Assembly: GCF_026914265.1 (NCBI RefSeq)
Contig: NC_069124.1
Coordinates: 6,164,213 to 6,228,212, forward strand
From: Mya arenaria
Lineage: Eukaryota; Mollusca; Bivalvia; Myida; Myidae
Direction of reading: 5' to 3'
DNA length: 64,000 nucleotides
In this document: positions 22,704 through 36,500 of the stretch, in pieces
Layout: each line of letters starts with the position of its first letter
Position numbering within the stretch: the stretch's first letter is position 1
Position numbers and translations under genes: made by a program
The notes under the pieces: model-generated
The model's database searches: none
The model's input: only the letters and a program-made list of their open reading frames with translations
What the model was told of the DNA's origin: nothing

Positions 22704-25264
22704 TTATAGAAGGCGGCGAGCGCTTGTTGCCATGGCGATCACAAGCGGAAGTAAACCGGCAACCAGACAACCAGCTCCTGTAATGGAAATTGTATTGTAT
22801 TAACAATCGGGCTTTAACGTATTTTTTATCAGACATTATCAGAAAAGTAGATGTCTAAATGAAATGAAAAATGTAATACATTTACAGCTAAGTTTTTATA
22901 TACATGACACGAATATAAGAAATTTGACTTGACAGCTTTTTAAACAAATGAAGTTCGTGAACATGTTTTAATAATAGCGTTATTATCATCCCTATCCCGT
23001 ATTACTACTAGTCGGTTTAGTAACTTATTGAAATTCAAAATGTGTAAGATAGCTTTACCACCGCCTCCACCACCGGCTCCTGTTCCAGACGGGGGTACGG
23101 TAGATCCCGCTGACAGTACATCCACTGAAATGCAAAACAAGGTTTAGGATGCATCATTGTAGGTGCCCAATTCAATCTCGGCTTAGAAGATACTCGATCA
23201 TTTTTGTAAAATGCACCTTTTTGTATGACGAAAGGAAGTTTGGCAAATCATACGGAGTGTCAAGACTAAGATACCAAAAGTTGGAACCCTTCAGCAAATG
23301 GTGATATTTTCTCTAAATACTTTTTTATACTGTAACTGTATTTTATTCTTCTATTTCGATTTCACAGAGTAAAACATGGATATTGCCTAGCCCTCCATCA
23401 ATAGTTGTTGTTTTTACATTATTGGCACAGGCATTCTGATCGTTACTCGTTCTTAAGAACGTATACTTATTCAAAATGGCTGTGCCAATCACGGATGAAA
23501 GGCTACGCCCGAGATAGTTATTTACGGTTTTACATATTTAAAAAAACTTCATTATTGAACAACTCTCTTTCCTACGGAGGAATAACGAAGAACTTGTGAA
23601 ATACTTTTTGGTCGTTTGAGGGCCTTCCACAGTGCGGAAGTCGTTTGAAGGAACAAAACATAAAATGTTTTAAAAATATAGTTTTAAGGTTTAATATTAA
23701 GCAATTGTAAGTTGCAACAAGTATACACTGTAGGTGATTTTAGGAGTTGAGCGTATTTTACGAACACAGATTTTCAATAAATAAATCAATTGCTTTATTC
23801 GGAAATGAAAATGAATATTTGCTGTGTCAAAATAGTCAATATTATCCTATCAACAATGTCTTGAGGCTGTGTGGTGCTTGCAGCAATTTTAAGAAAGATT
23901 CTTGAATTTTTGTGACTAGGAAATGGATTCAATGTTATATTTTTCACACTTTTATTGAATAACTTTCGTTTTTTGAGTAGTCCTGTGTACTTAGACTCAA
24001 AACATTCTCATATTATCTGTAGACTTTTCCGAAAAATATGCAAATTTGCTTTAAAAAAAAGATCTGTTAAAATCTTATTCGTAAAAATGGTCTACCACAA
24101 AACATGCAATGGATGTATGTTTTACTCCTGAAAAAGAGTGTTCATCAAAACTAAATAAAACATGAACATTTGAAGAAAAAATATCTGGCCTTCCCCACGT
24201 ACACTCTTTTGCACTGCGGAGTGATTTTTACGACACACGATCAAAACAGAAATGAAACAAACGAAACGTTTATTTTGAAGTAAATTGAGTGTTTTCCGTG
24301 TACTGGAATATGGAACAATATCGACAACCATTTAAAGTTATACAATCTTTGTGTTTTAATCATATACCATTATATGAGAAAGAAAATAACAACACTGAAA
24401 AAAAGTACATTTTGAATATGTTTGCTTCTAATACTTTGTATGGTTATATAGGAATAACCTTTTCCGTCCGTCCGTCCGTCCTAGGACATCGCGACATGTC
24501 TACTTTTCTCCATAATTCCATTTTTGTTGTTGTATAATTCATACACATATTGATTGTGTCGAGGAAAAGCGCTGTGCAAAAACATATCTGAGTATGGTAT
24601 TTTTGAGTTATTGCCTTTTGATCCCTTTTATACTTATTTTTCACAAATCCAGGTAACTGCACATTTTTGAGCTTTGACTCCAAACTTCATGCACATATTT
24701 ACTGAACAGTGTCAGAAACCCTGAGAGTGGCGGATCCATGATTTGACGTTAGACGGCATTTCTTAGGGGCCTAACTTTTTGACATGCAGTCAGTAACGAA
24801 ATGTTGTCATTGTTTTTTTGGGTACATCCCCAGGAAAACGTTAACAACATCTTGTCCGAAATGGCACCGGGAGCGCACCCCCCCCCCCCCCCCCCGATCC
24901 TCTTTTGAGTGATGTGCATAAGAAACAACAGTTTGTTAATTTTTGATATTGCCATTTGATTAGTTTTTTTATAGTTTTCTCCATAACTTTATACGTTTAT
25001 AAGAATTTATTTCAGCTGTGCAAAAGAATCATTAGGACCATTAACGTTTTTAATGCATTCTATCCGGCATAGGGCATTCAAGAAGCATACATCACGCCTA
25101 GTGATATTTCTTATAGCAAGAGGTTGATGTTGTAGGGATATAAATTATATCCAGTGATAGCTCTAATTTGTTATGTTGTATACTAGAGTCCAACGAATAT
25201 GGAAATTACATGTACCTTGAATGCAAAGGATCAACATCACGAACACAAGGCAAAGAGGCTTCAT
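22704..25264 (-). CDS. 62-aa secretory micro-protein with GPI-anchor-like tail
   Basis: Three coding exons on the minus strand: 25264-25216, 23124-23059 and 22777-22704 (49 + 66 + 74 = 189 nt). Phases agree at both junctions and all introns are GT-AG (donors GTACAT and GTAAAG; acceptors TTTATTTCAG, TTGCATTTCAG and TTCCATTACAG). Residues 1-16 (MKPLCLVFVMLILCIQ) form a signal peptide. The centre is short, with Ser, Thr, Pro and Gly (STVPPSGTGAGGGGGGAG). The end is a hydrophobic stretch (CLVAGLLPLVIAMAT) followed by SARRLL and the stop. Small residues followed by a hydrophobic C-terminus suggest GPI attachment, leaving a mature peptide of about 20 residues; a single-pass membrane protein is the alternative. 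A 5' leader exon (about 27120-27097, donor GTAATA) and a TATA box lie upstream, and AATAAA lies on the minus strand at 22633-22628. No family recognised. Confidence 0.6.
24878..24895. repeat. Poly-C/poly-G tract (18 bp)
   Basis: An uninterrupted run of C in intron 2 of the small secreted-protein gene. On the transcribed strand it is an 18-G run. A short (CCGT)n microsatellite lies at about 24464-24481, probably a remnant of a core-repeat element. Confidence 0.9.
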
Positions 25265-25299
25265 CTGAAATAAAAGTTAAAATATATATCTGATAATAG

Positions 25300-26119
25300 T
25301 GGTGGTATACGAATACATGGTAGAACAGATTATACTACGCGTATTTATAGTAGCAACAAAATGATAAAACACGCGTAGCTAGATAAGGACATAACACTCG
25401 TAACTAGTTAATGGTATAATGCGCGTAGCTAGTTAATGATATAATGCTCGTAGCTATATTAAAATAAACACGCGTAGATAGTAAATGATATACACACGTA
25501 GCTAGATTATGATATAACACGCGTAGCTTGATTATGATTTAACATGCGTAGTTAGATTATGATATAACACGCGTAGTTACATAACGATATAACACGTGTA
25601 GCTAGATTATGATTTAACACGCGTAGCTAGTTAATGATATAACACGCGTAGCTAGATATTGATATAACACGGGTAGCTAAATTACGATAAAATACCTGTT
25701 GCTACATAATGAGATAACACTCGTAGCTAATAACGATATAAATGAATTGTGTTAATGTACGTATATGACATTCTTGCAACAACTTGTAATGGATACTACC
25801 AAATGTGTAAATGTTGAAAATATATTGATTGAATGTGGTTTTACTGAATATATCTACATTATTTACAGGATGAAATTATTGTTATAATATATAATCATCA
25901 TATTAAACTGAGTTGTCATTGTCGAAGAAATGTTGAATACATGTATAATAATATTGAATTTCATGAGAAAAGTATGATAGTGATAGTGTGATTGAATGTT
26001 TTGTATGTTGCTTAATATGTAAGTTAGTATATGTGTTTTTGTAATACTTTTTGTGTGAAGGCCATGCTGGAATTAAGTAGTATGTATGTCATGATTGTAT
26101 GTAATCTTCGTTAAATAAA

Positions 26120-26152
<33 letters not shown>

Positions 26153-26690
26153 ACACTCGTAGCTACATAATGATATAACACTCGTAGCTACATAATGATA
26201 TAACACTCGTAGCTACATAATGATATAACACTCGTAGCTACATAATGATATAACACTCGTAGCTACATAATGATATAACACTCGTAGCTACATAATGATA
26301 TAACACTCGTAGCTACATAATGATATAACACTCGTAGCTACATAATGATATGAAACTCGTAGCTACATAATGATATAACACTCGTAGCTACATAATGATA
26401 TAACACTCGTACCTACATACTGATATACGCTTAGTTACGCTTAGTAGCTACATGATGGTATTGCACTCGTAGTTACACAGTGATATAACATTCGTATTTA
26501 AATAGTGATAAAGCACGCAGAGCTACATAATAATATCGCACTCGTAACTACATAATGGCATAACACGATACGCTACATACTCATATACTAATCTATACTA
26601 CATAATGCTATATAATGCAATTACACTTGTAGCTAAATCACGATATAACACGCGTAGCTAGATACTGTTAGTACACTCGTAACTGCTCGA
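25300..26690. repeat. 25-bp tandem array, split by a LINE 3' end
   Basis: Units read about ATAACACTCGTAGCTACATA + ATGAT. On the left (about 25340-25741) units are diverged and mostly carry ACGCGTAGCTAG. On the right (26151-26400) about ten units are nearly identical and carry ACTCGTAGCTAC, then degrade to about 26680. The array lies between the putative leader exon and the ATG exon of the small secreted-protein gene. Confidence 0.9.
25742..26151 (+). mobile_element. 5'-truncated LINE 3' end with (ATT)n tail
   Basis: The sequence from ATGAATTGTGTTAATGTACG to AATAAAGTTATTATT matches the 3' untranslated part of the longer LINE fragment at 41571-41957 closely. It ends in an (ATT)n tail, and only the 3' end was copied, as usual for target-primed reverse transcription. 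It is inserted into the 25-bp tandem array. Confidence 0.85.
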
Positions 26691-27143
26691 ATGTATAAAT
26701 CGCTCTAGAAGCGAACAATTTGAAGGTAAGCATGCGTTCGTTTCTGTTATCTTATCCTCTTAGAAATTGTTAAAGATTGTTAGAGTTATATATATTTATA
26801 TAATAATATGTGTGAGCCGTATTTGACTCAATTGACTTGGAATATAAAAACTAAACAAAAAAGCGCATGATTTAGATACAGATAAAAAAGTAAATGTTTA
26901 TAAATGTTTTTTTCTCAATTAATAGCTACGTGGCCACACATTACTTAGTAAAAAGCGCCAAAATATCGCTAATAGTTTTTTAGTCTGTACCAAAATCATA
27001 TGCTTCTTACGGTTTTAAACGTAAAATATATATATATATATTTGCTTCAAACCTATATTGTGCTGCGTTTAAGTCTCGGATAAAGAAAAGTATTACCTTT
27101 CCGTAGTCCTGTAATTTTTTACTTTGGAATGTCAGACGTCCAG

Positions 27144-27151
27144 TATTTATA
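27144..27151 (-). promoter_or_regulatory. TATA box for the small secreted-protein gene
   Basis: On the minus strand the sequence reads TATAAATA. About 25-30 bp downstream, a short putative leader exon (about 27120-27097) ends at a good donor (GGAAAG followed by GTAATA). This leader would splice to the acceptor directly in front of the ATG at 25264. The assignment is inferred from position and signal quality. Confidence 0.4.
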
Positions 27152-27681
27152 CACCTCTTGTTCCTTGTGGAAAGTTCGGGTAATCTACCCGACCCGTATC
27201 AATCAGTGCCCTATCGAAATTACAAAGGCGGGCTTCAAAAAACCTGGTTACAAATGATGAGGAAGGAAAAGCCAGTGAAAGAAATATATAAAAAAAAGTT
27301 AAATAAATCTGTTTGTATATCAATGAGTAAATAACTTTACAAATAAGGTTCAAAAAGAATCTGGTGGCAAGTTAGCAGAAAAGAAACCCTGTTAACTTTC
27401 AGATCAACGTTCATTATTTGTCCCATTGAGTCATTGCTGATATGGTGTTTTTTTGTGTAATAAAGTTTGACGCCTATTTATGTAATGGGTGCAACACAAA
27501 CTGTCAATTCCCTATCAGTTAAATTTGTCCTGATATCTCAATGCAGATCAAGTGCCACAAAAAGTCCGATTCGTGGTTGAAATAGTTCGAATATCTTTTA
27601 TCATTTTCGTTGAAATTAATCACACTAGATACTGCTTGCACAAACCATGAACATTATGTAACCTATTTGTTTAATACCTAA

Positions 27682-27992
27682 TGCACCAGTCCATTGTAAC
27701 CACGCCCCCCCCCGGTCCGGGGAATAGTGGGGACTTTGACTGTCGGTCCAGCCAACCCCGGGTACAATCCACGCCCTGCGGAGACGTACAGATGGTAAAA
27801 TCCCTGCCAAATGCCCCCGCACCCCAGGGACCATAGGTAAGGCCCATTCCCCGCTATATTTTTGCGAACACAAAACCACCGCATTCACCCGACACTGCGG
27901 GGCCACCTGGAAGGTAAAAACACGGCCCATTTTCCCGACTATCGCCGTAATACCCCCGGACCTGGGGGCCGTGGTAACAATTGACTGGTGCA
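27682..27992. mobile_element. PIF/Harbinger-type MITE, copy 1
   Basis: A 311-bp G+C-rich element with inverted ends: TGCACCAGTCCATTGTAACC at the left and its counterpart ending AATTGACTGGTGCA at the right. The flanks are TAA and TAG. Together with TTA/TTA around copy 3, this suggests the 3-bp TWA target duplication of PIF/Harbinger elements. Internal open frames on the minus strand are not conserved as proteins. Confidence 0.8.
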
Positions 27993-28011
27993 TAGCAGTA
28001 ACAGCTATTAG

Positions 28012-28142
<131 letters not shown>

Positions 28143-28479
28143 CGTGAACTGTCCTTTTGGTGCATGCAAGATATGCAGTTATTTGCAGGGCAGATGTTCC
28201 CCTTTCTGTCGGTTATTGGTTCGATGTATCCGTAATTATTTACTGAAGTGCAAAGACTGAACCTTACGCAAGATTTTGGTAGACAATCCATAATTCATAA
28301 TTCATAATACCTACATACGAGTTCCGGTACTTCAAAAAGGACACGAAACCCGGTCATCATCAATATAACCATTGATCCGCGTGCGTGATATGTTTTCTGC
28401 CCGGATCATATCTTTGTAGCGAATGGTCAGAAAATGTTCCCACTTGTTCAGAATGTTGTTCTTGATACAATTTCGACCG

Positions 28480-29510
28480 TAAATAAAAGATGGTCACATG
28501 GCTTCAAAAACAAGGTCACTAGGTCTAATTTTAGAAAAGTATTTAGACTACACTAGAGACATTATATTTGGTCCAATACTCATCAAACATAATCAGAAAG
28601 TTTCCCTTGATGAACATTCGCACACATTTGAAAATGGTTATTTAATGTGATAAAACATAAGGTCACTAGGTCAGTGCTTTGATTTTTGTCTGGAACCATA
28701 TAAATGGAAACAATCTTTATGTAGTAATTGGTTTGATTAAGTTGAAGCTTGGTCATAATGTTCCCCTGGATCAAATCTCAATTACGTGTAAAAGTGGGTC
28801 ACATTGGGTGAACAACTAGGTCACAAGGTCAAATCTTAGGAGAAAAAAATGAACACGAAAGAGGCATTATATTTGATCCAATAGTTATCAAACATAATCA
28901 GAATGTTTCTTTGATAACATCTTGGACACAATTAAATCTGGATTACATGTGATCAAAATATTAGTCACATGGTCCAATAATGTTGTTTTTGACTGGAGCC
29001 ATATCTTGGTAATGATTGGTCAGATTATGTTCCAACTTGGACAGAAGGTGACCCTTAATAAAACACACAACATTTTGAAGTGGATCTCATTGGGTCAAAA
29101 ATTATGTCACTAGGGCGGATTATGGATACAAACATTAGTAAAAGACTAGAGACAATATATCTGGTCAATTATCTATGAAACTTAATCAGAGTGTTTACCT
29201 TGATGAAATCATTGACTAGTTTTTGAAACTGGGTCACATGAGATCAGTAAGGTGGTCACTAGTTCAAATCTTTGACAAAAACATGTCTGGAATAAATATT
29301 GGTACTTTTGGTCTTTTTTTTCAAACTGTGGTCTCAATGTTCCCCTTCATTGGAGAAAAACAGAGGCAATACGTATATCCGCCCAAATCTTCATGAAACT
29401 TAGGCAGAATATTTGCCCCGATGAAATATTGTATTATTTTGAAAATAAAGATTGTTTTATTGTAACTCAATCTTTATGAAACTTAATCCGAATCTTCGCG
29501 TGGTGATTGT
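28480..29510. repeat. Decayed core-repeat array
   Basis: Units of roughly 150-190 bp share AGGTCACTAGGTC..., CATTATATTTGGTCCAATA and CAT(C/A)AAACATAATCAGAA phrases. They are strongly diverged. Related phrases occur at 49.2-49.4 kb. No coding. Confidence 0.6.
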
Positions 29511-30583
29511 TTAATTGGGTAAAGGGGGGACTAGGTTACTGGGGGAAAATGTAAATGCTACAATATACATTCTTTTATTTCAAACAATTGCAACACACTC
29601 ATATCTCAAATCACACCTTTATAAAACTCAATCACTTTGCATGTTTCTGTTGGAATTATTCACCAAAATTTTGATTCCATCTACTTTGTCTTTATCATGC
29701 GGGAGATATCAATTCAACATACTTGCTTGTTAAATATTAAGGTCAAATATGACGTGTTGTTATTGGAATAGCGAATATAACTCAAAATAAAAATGAATTT
29801 TCAACAACGTATTTAGGCGTGAACATATTAAAACACATAGAACTCATAATTGCATGTTAAATGTATAACTGTTTTATGTAGAGGCTTATCATTCTTGCTT
29901 ACACTTGATTATAGTTTGTTACTATTTTCTTCATTATTAAAGGTAACGCTTCTATCATATATTTTTAAAACAAAAGTTTCAAGGGCTGATACCATAATGG
30001 GCCTACACATTTGTGCATATGTTATAGCTGATTATTGTAAGAATTTAAGTATCTTCCCTGTCCGAGTAAGATTATAAGTATCTTCCATGACCGAGAGTGT
30101 AAGATAGGTTCATCCCGACTCGAGCGTAAGTTGTTTTGCGGAATTTATTTGAAATTCACGACATTTTTTAATTGTGATGAAAATGAAATTAAGTATCATC
30201 AAAATATTTTTTCCATAAGTCAATAATTAAAATAGGAGGTAATACCAAAGAATTATGAGTATATACTGTCATAGACTGCAAAAATACTAACTCAAAATAT
30301 AGACTAAGTTTATAAAATATAATACAAAGAAGTTAATAAAATAAAATACAAAGTACAATGTTCATTCCAAATGTTAAGAATGAAAGATTATAAATATCTT
30401 CCATAGCCAAATCTGTAAGAGTTTTCATCCCATCTGGAGCGTAGGGTGTTTTGCGGAAACGAGGCAGTGGACCAGACTCAGGAGAATCTACGTTTTAAAA
30501 TGTCACGCGTTTCTTAGAATAGCATATTTGATGGGAAACACATGCGTGTTCTCACGCAATACGCCAATAGCCGTGTCATGATT
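29511..30583. other. 3' flank of the minus-strand HSPA12-like gene; no gene recognised
   Basis: A short repeat recurs at about 30055-30145 and 30385-30460 (TATCTTCCATgaCCgAgAgTGTAAG type, then GGAGCGTAnGnTGTTTTGCGGAA). An AATAAA on the minus strand near 30149-30144 could be the polyadenylation signal of the HSPA12-like gene, which would give a UTR of about 430 nt. Confidence 0.4.
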
Positions 30584-33500
30584 TTAACCAAGAAAATTTA
30601 TATTCGCTTTACTGACATCACTAGTATGTACAATCTTTACGCTAGCCTCGATTTCAGTTTTGCCGAATTTGAGGCTTATTTTAGCCTGACGGTCACATCC
30701 GAACCCAGGAACAGGCACTTGCATAATCCCTATCCGGTTACACCCCGGATCGTCAACAAACATGGGATCAGTTTTATCAGTGGCGAAAAATTGTATGGTC
30801 ATGGCTTGTTGGTCGGCTTGACCAACGCTGTATGTGCGCGCCGTTTGAACCTCATCTATGTCCAGTTTTTGTCCGGCTCTCACATGCACACTAAAAATAT
30901 CATCAACTTCCTCTTCGCCGTCTTCGTTAAGAGTCTTCCGGTCTGGAGGATGTATTCCCTGCATATACGTCTGTGAACACGCTACGCCGTACGTGTATTT
31001 ACTAATCCTCTCAGATATAATATTTGGACAGTGCCCAAAAATAACGGCCCCCTTTAATATGGCGAGTCCAGCTTCGTCGGGAATAATCACTCGGACATCC
31101 GGAAATTGTATCTTGATAGTTTCCTGCAGCATGGGCGATTCCGAGAAGCCGCCAACCATGACGATGGCGGCACAACCGGCGACAGACGGCTCCCGAAAGA
31201 GATTCCCAAGATGTTCTACTATACTGTCTACCGACTCTTTGAAGAACGACTTCACGACGGAAGCGTCGATACGCATTTTATCTCCTGAAGGTGAGGTAAA
31301 AGAAGTTTTTAAGTGTGAATAATATTGTACGACACGTACATGTGATTGCAGTTTGAAAAAAATAATTATCGAATTCATTTGTTATTGTTGTGTACAACAT
31401 TGTATTGATATATTTGATATTGATATGACGTTGATTCTAGCGACGATAAATCAGGCTGGCGTCGGTCTTTGAATTGAAAACGAATAATGTGTTGTATTGA
31501 AACATAAACTTTGTTTCGTTTATAAATGAAACAACAACAAGTAAATAAATGATAAACATGACACCAAGTGGGCAAGTACCATACCAGTGAGTGTTATCAT
31601 TCCCGCATAACGCGTTTGTGGTATAACTTGTTTGAGCGTTTCGTCAGTCATATCATAGAAGACATCAAGTAGCGCTATGGGTATCCGGAACGTCACTTTG
31701 TTGTCACGTGACGGCGCGACATCACGTTTCTTGATCTCAAAGTCGCGAAATATGTCTATATAGTCATCCATGTGCTGGGTCATAAATGTCTTCAAAACTG
31801 GTGCACCTGAATCCGAAACAAAGTTTGACATTATATTGACTGGTTTTAATTTCTTTAAATACGACAGGCTAGTGAGATTGGACTAAAACCATAACTAGAT
31901 TTTCATTTTCCCATTTCGGTTACTATTTTGTTCATTTTAATGGCTGTTTGGTGGCAGTGGTTATAAACAAATAATATTATCATACCCACGAGTTTTTGAA
32001 GGAACGTAAAGAATGCGTCATCGACTTTGGTGCCTCCCCAGGCACCCCCGCTGGCCTTGTGCAGCTCCTTCAGATGGCCGCCATTTGCCACCTCGTGTAC
32101 TGTGATGTCCACCGTCCCGCCTGATAAAAGAAGAAATGTAAAGCATGCGCCGTCAATTTTGATGCCTACCTCGGTGGCGATCTTACCTTAACTTTAAACT
32201 TTGCGACATCCGCTTATATCAAGTCCTAAGTGAGATAGAAACGGCAATGTTTTACACTCAAATACGCTATGCTGGGTATTTTTCACACAGTCACATGTGT
32301 GTGAAGAATTCGTGCGAATATGTCACAATTCCCACACGTTATATATTTGTTTGACTAATTTTAAAGTTTTTGAACCAAGAAGTCTTTTTGGCCATTGTAA
32401 AGAAAGTCGAAAAAAGTAAAGGAGTATCAAATAAGTTTCGAATACGATCGTTTGATCTCTGTGGTTGTTTAAAAGTTGAAGATATTTATTTTTCACACGA
32501 TTTTCCCAGAAAAATAAGACATATGATATTTTATGGCTTAACACAACGAGAAGAATGCTTAAAATATGGTACAATTTCGGAATTGATCTGGCTGACCGAT
32601 AATCATAGGTCAAGGTCAACCTACGCCGTATTGGAAACAATTTAGTCATAGCGCCTCCACGTGAGGGGATCATTGAAGGTTATTAAATTTATTTCGTATT
32701 TTATTGTCAAGTATTGCATTGCTCTTCTATTCCCTCATTAATCAACGCCTGGATATCCATTACCGGCCAACAATTTATCCATGAACAATCCCTAGTGGGG
32801 TCAAATATACAAACCACATTCGAACACTGGTCACCCACTGATTAACCACGGCCGAGTAACTTTTTATAAAGATATTTCTTGCTCAGTGGTGCACCACAAT
32901 GATGAATAATTCAATACTGGCATTTTTGCTGTATATGTTTAATGACTTCCATCCATATTTTATTAACGTGATAAATGAAAAATATCATATATCATACTTA
33001 GATGACAAATGTCACATGATTATTGAAACCATTTTTCCAGATCTACTTTACTTATAATAACCAAATGACACCACGCCGATAGTGATAAGGCTACGGCTAC
33101 AGTGTCATCCGACCCCTTAGTTCGGGCCATCCGACAAGTACGCAGAAGCAGAAGATAATAATACAAAAGTTATAGTTGACAATCAGATACAAAAATGCAT
33201 GGAACTTGGTAAAAAGTAGCAATAAAAAACAAGTATTACATTAAATTAGCGCATTATGATTAATTAAATACAATGTACGGTTGAGGTAGAAATAATTTAA
33301 TTTCTAAACTTTGAAATGATTTATTTCTTAATTGCATCGGAATTTTGTTACAGTAGAAATTCAAACACACATTTAGGGAAACAAAACATGCATTAATTCC
33401 CATTACGAAAGTCAACAAAAAGCGACGTTTGTTTGGACCAAATGTCAAAACTTAATGGAGTCTGCTGATTTCCTTCCTTTCTTCATTAAGGACCACCTGT

Positions 33501-36500
33501 TTAATACAAGCTTGGTGAATTATTATTATTATTTATTTAATTACCTTAATATGTCTCTTTATGAATGAATACCCATATTAAATGAAATGCAAAACTGTTC
33601 TAACAAGCACAATTGACATTAAAGGTGATCATAGGGAATGAAATTGCACTACCATTACTCCTCTCATTTTTAATCATTAAATTTGCCTTCATCTCACTAC
33701 TTATATTATTGCTATATGTAACGATTTGCCTGAAGAAAATAAATACCTTTATTTTACTGATTTGTATTGTACGTGTGACGTTAACGGTTAAACCCAAAAC
33801 ACAGCCCTTAAGTTCATGTTTTCATCTTGCAAGTGATGAAAACATTACAGCTCAATTAGTCAGTGGATAGGGCATAAATAGCACAGGATGTTTCAAGTTG
33901 ACTTGTCCCTGAAGCTTTTACATAATGCACAAGTCAATTGTAACTACGGCCCTTACGTCCGGAGAATAGCGAGGACTTTGATTTTCGGTCCAGCCAATTG
34001 CGGTTAAAATCCCAGCCCTGCGGAGACAAACTGCTGGTATAATCCCCGCCTAATTCCCCCCGCACCCCGGGATACCTAGGTAAGGCCCATTCCCCGCTAT
34101 TTTTCGAAAACAAAACCACCGCATTCACTCGGCACTGCGGGGCCACCTAAAGGGTAAAAACACGGCCAATTTTCCCCCGCTATCCCAGGTATTCCCCCGG
34201 CCTTGTGGGGCGTGGTTACAATTGACTGGTGCATGATATGATTTCGTTTCTACTTGCCTCCGCAGTCGAGTACCATATATTTGGTTCCCGTTTTAAACTG
34301 TGCGAGTGAGGCAGCTTTCGAGCCTTTGTTTTTCTCTACCGGAAGATGACGACAGTACAGAGAGGCTGCTTCCGGTTCCAGGGCGATTGTTAATTGGTCA
34401 CTTGGTATACCGGCCTGAAACATCACATTTTTGTTAAAAGAATTAACAGCACAAGATCGCTTAAACAGATGATTGACATCATTTCCACATTTTAAACAGG
34501 CAAATATTAGTGAAATTTGTTTTGTATAAAGTTAATGTATTGTTCAAAATTGTGTAGTTTCAGTACCAAGATATATATGGTGGAGATGTATTATTGCTGT
34601 GCACAAATATCAACTGAAACAGAAACTTCTGACCACTTATTTCATAAATTACGTTTTGAATAACTTTATCAAATTTGGTAATAATGTTCACGTACGTGAA
34701 AAGTGTGCCTCAATGCGTGTGAGGTAATAGTTCACCCTTGTGAATATGTAATTTGTATTTTGTGGTCTTACAAAGCCATAAAGAAACTCGGTCATGTTTT
34801 TGTATCAAAAGTTTTCACGCTAATGCACCTGAAAACTCTTATTTTATTATTATTTAATTCTATGTTATCGAAATTGCAGAAAAAAATACAGGACCTTAAC
34901 TAAAGTCATGGATATGTTTACCTCTTAACAATACATTGATGTCAAACAACCATTCACGCAACAACAAAGCGACAACTAAGTTAATTATGGCCTTAAAAGA
35001 CGAACTAACTAAACTAAATAAAACATGGTTTTTTTTTATCCATCAAACGACTTTTGAACTGTTGAAGGCCATGAAAGTACATGTTATGAATATTACTTAC
35101 TTGGCAAAAAACCCATGTACATTGTAAAACATTGCATTCATTGGAATATTCAAAAATTAAGTTTCGGGCGGCGTACCTCCTCCGCGGCCTCCCTCATGAA
35201 TTGTTTAGCGGCGTCGTTCCAGATGGCGGGGACGGTGAGAACCCAGTGGACCTCGTTGTCGGCAAGCCCGTCACCCGCCAGCCGCTGTTGGGACATCGCT
35301 AACATGTCGTCCCGCTGTAGGCAGCAGGAATACGATAATGAGGGACATAAATAGGTTATCTGTGAAGATTTAAGTGATCTAAATATCGATGATTGATGGT
35401 GTTATCCAAATCGTCCCCTTATAAAAGGAAATTAATTGGTCTGCAATGTTGCGTAATTTCTCGCTTTGCAAATTAAGCCTGAATTACGGAAATATGACCG
35501 AAAGGGAAATAGCAGGAGTACAAATGTTGATTAATGGTTTTAAATAGTCTTCAAAACGATCATAAAGCTATCGGACGTTATGCACATACGTTTGTCTTAT
35601 GATGTTTGTGGAAGCCATATTTTGTTTCTTCCGCTTTCTATCATGTGACATACCCAAATCCTTTACATATTACATGTATACAAATCTCTTATACATACCA
35701 AGAACTTAATACTGAGACTAAACACTGTTTTTGCAGGGAGCTCTTTGCCAGTCGCATCTTTCAGCAAGATGTCGCGTTGCATTCCCTGAAATATAACAAG
35801 TACATGCATTCATAATTTTTTTTTACAATAGCTTCCTTTCAAGTATTCAAACATTAATTTTCTCCTAAGCGATTATTTTCAGAGGGCAGTGGTCGGGAAA
35901 TATTGTACATGATAAATTCAATAAGAGAAAAAAAGCCACATTTTTGTTCCTACATGAATCAGGTCATACTCACAATTTTGCCATAGAGCATCATTTTGAA
36001 CCTACGAAAGAAGAACCAGTTCACGTGCTTCTCCTCCTCCGCCAGGTCCGCGTACCGGGATTCCGCCTCGTACCCGAACGCCGCCAGTGTTCGTCCGTCC
36101 GGCTTGATTAACACGCAAGTAGGACCTGTAAACATTCAATGTGTATATTGTCAGTTTAGCAATTGATGAAACTCAACCTCGAACTCAAGCGTCAGCCCGT
36201 CTGTCTAGCTGGTTCAGTACGCTCGTAGCCTAGGACCTGTTTTATGCCATTATTTCATGTGGGAGCTTGTTAAGCAGATAATCTCACCCGCACGCAAACA
36301 TCCGTCCGGCCGGCTTAATAAAAAACTCAGTTCGGGTGGGCAAATGCGTGTTATTTGAGACTTATTCAGCGCGGGGTCCTTCATACAATGGGGTGTACAA
36401 CGACAGAAGTGATCATATGACATGATGTAGGCGGGCTAAAAATGAAACTTTTTTTCACGATTTGCTGTCACATTTTAAGATATTGTCTTATTTCGACGAT

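Noticed and set aside
22940..23140. 66-codon minus-strand frame read straight through as a single coding region
   Set aside because: It runs past a good donor at 23058; splicing there to 22777 keeps phase and gives a coherent C-terminus, so only 23124-23059 is accepted as coding.
32323..32673. Overlapping open frames on both strands in an HSPA12 intron
   Set aside because: No recognisable domain, and the position is inside a well-supported intron of copy A.
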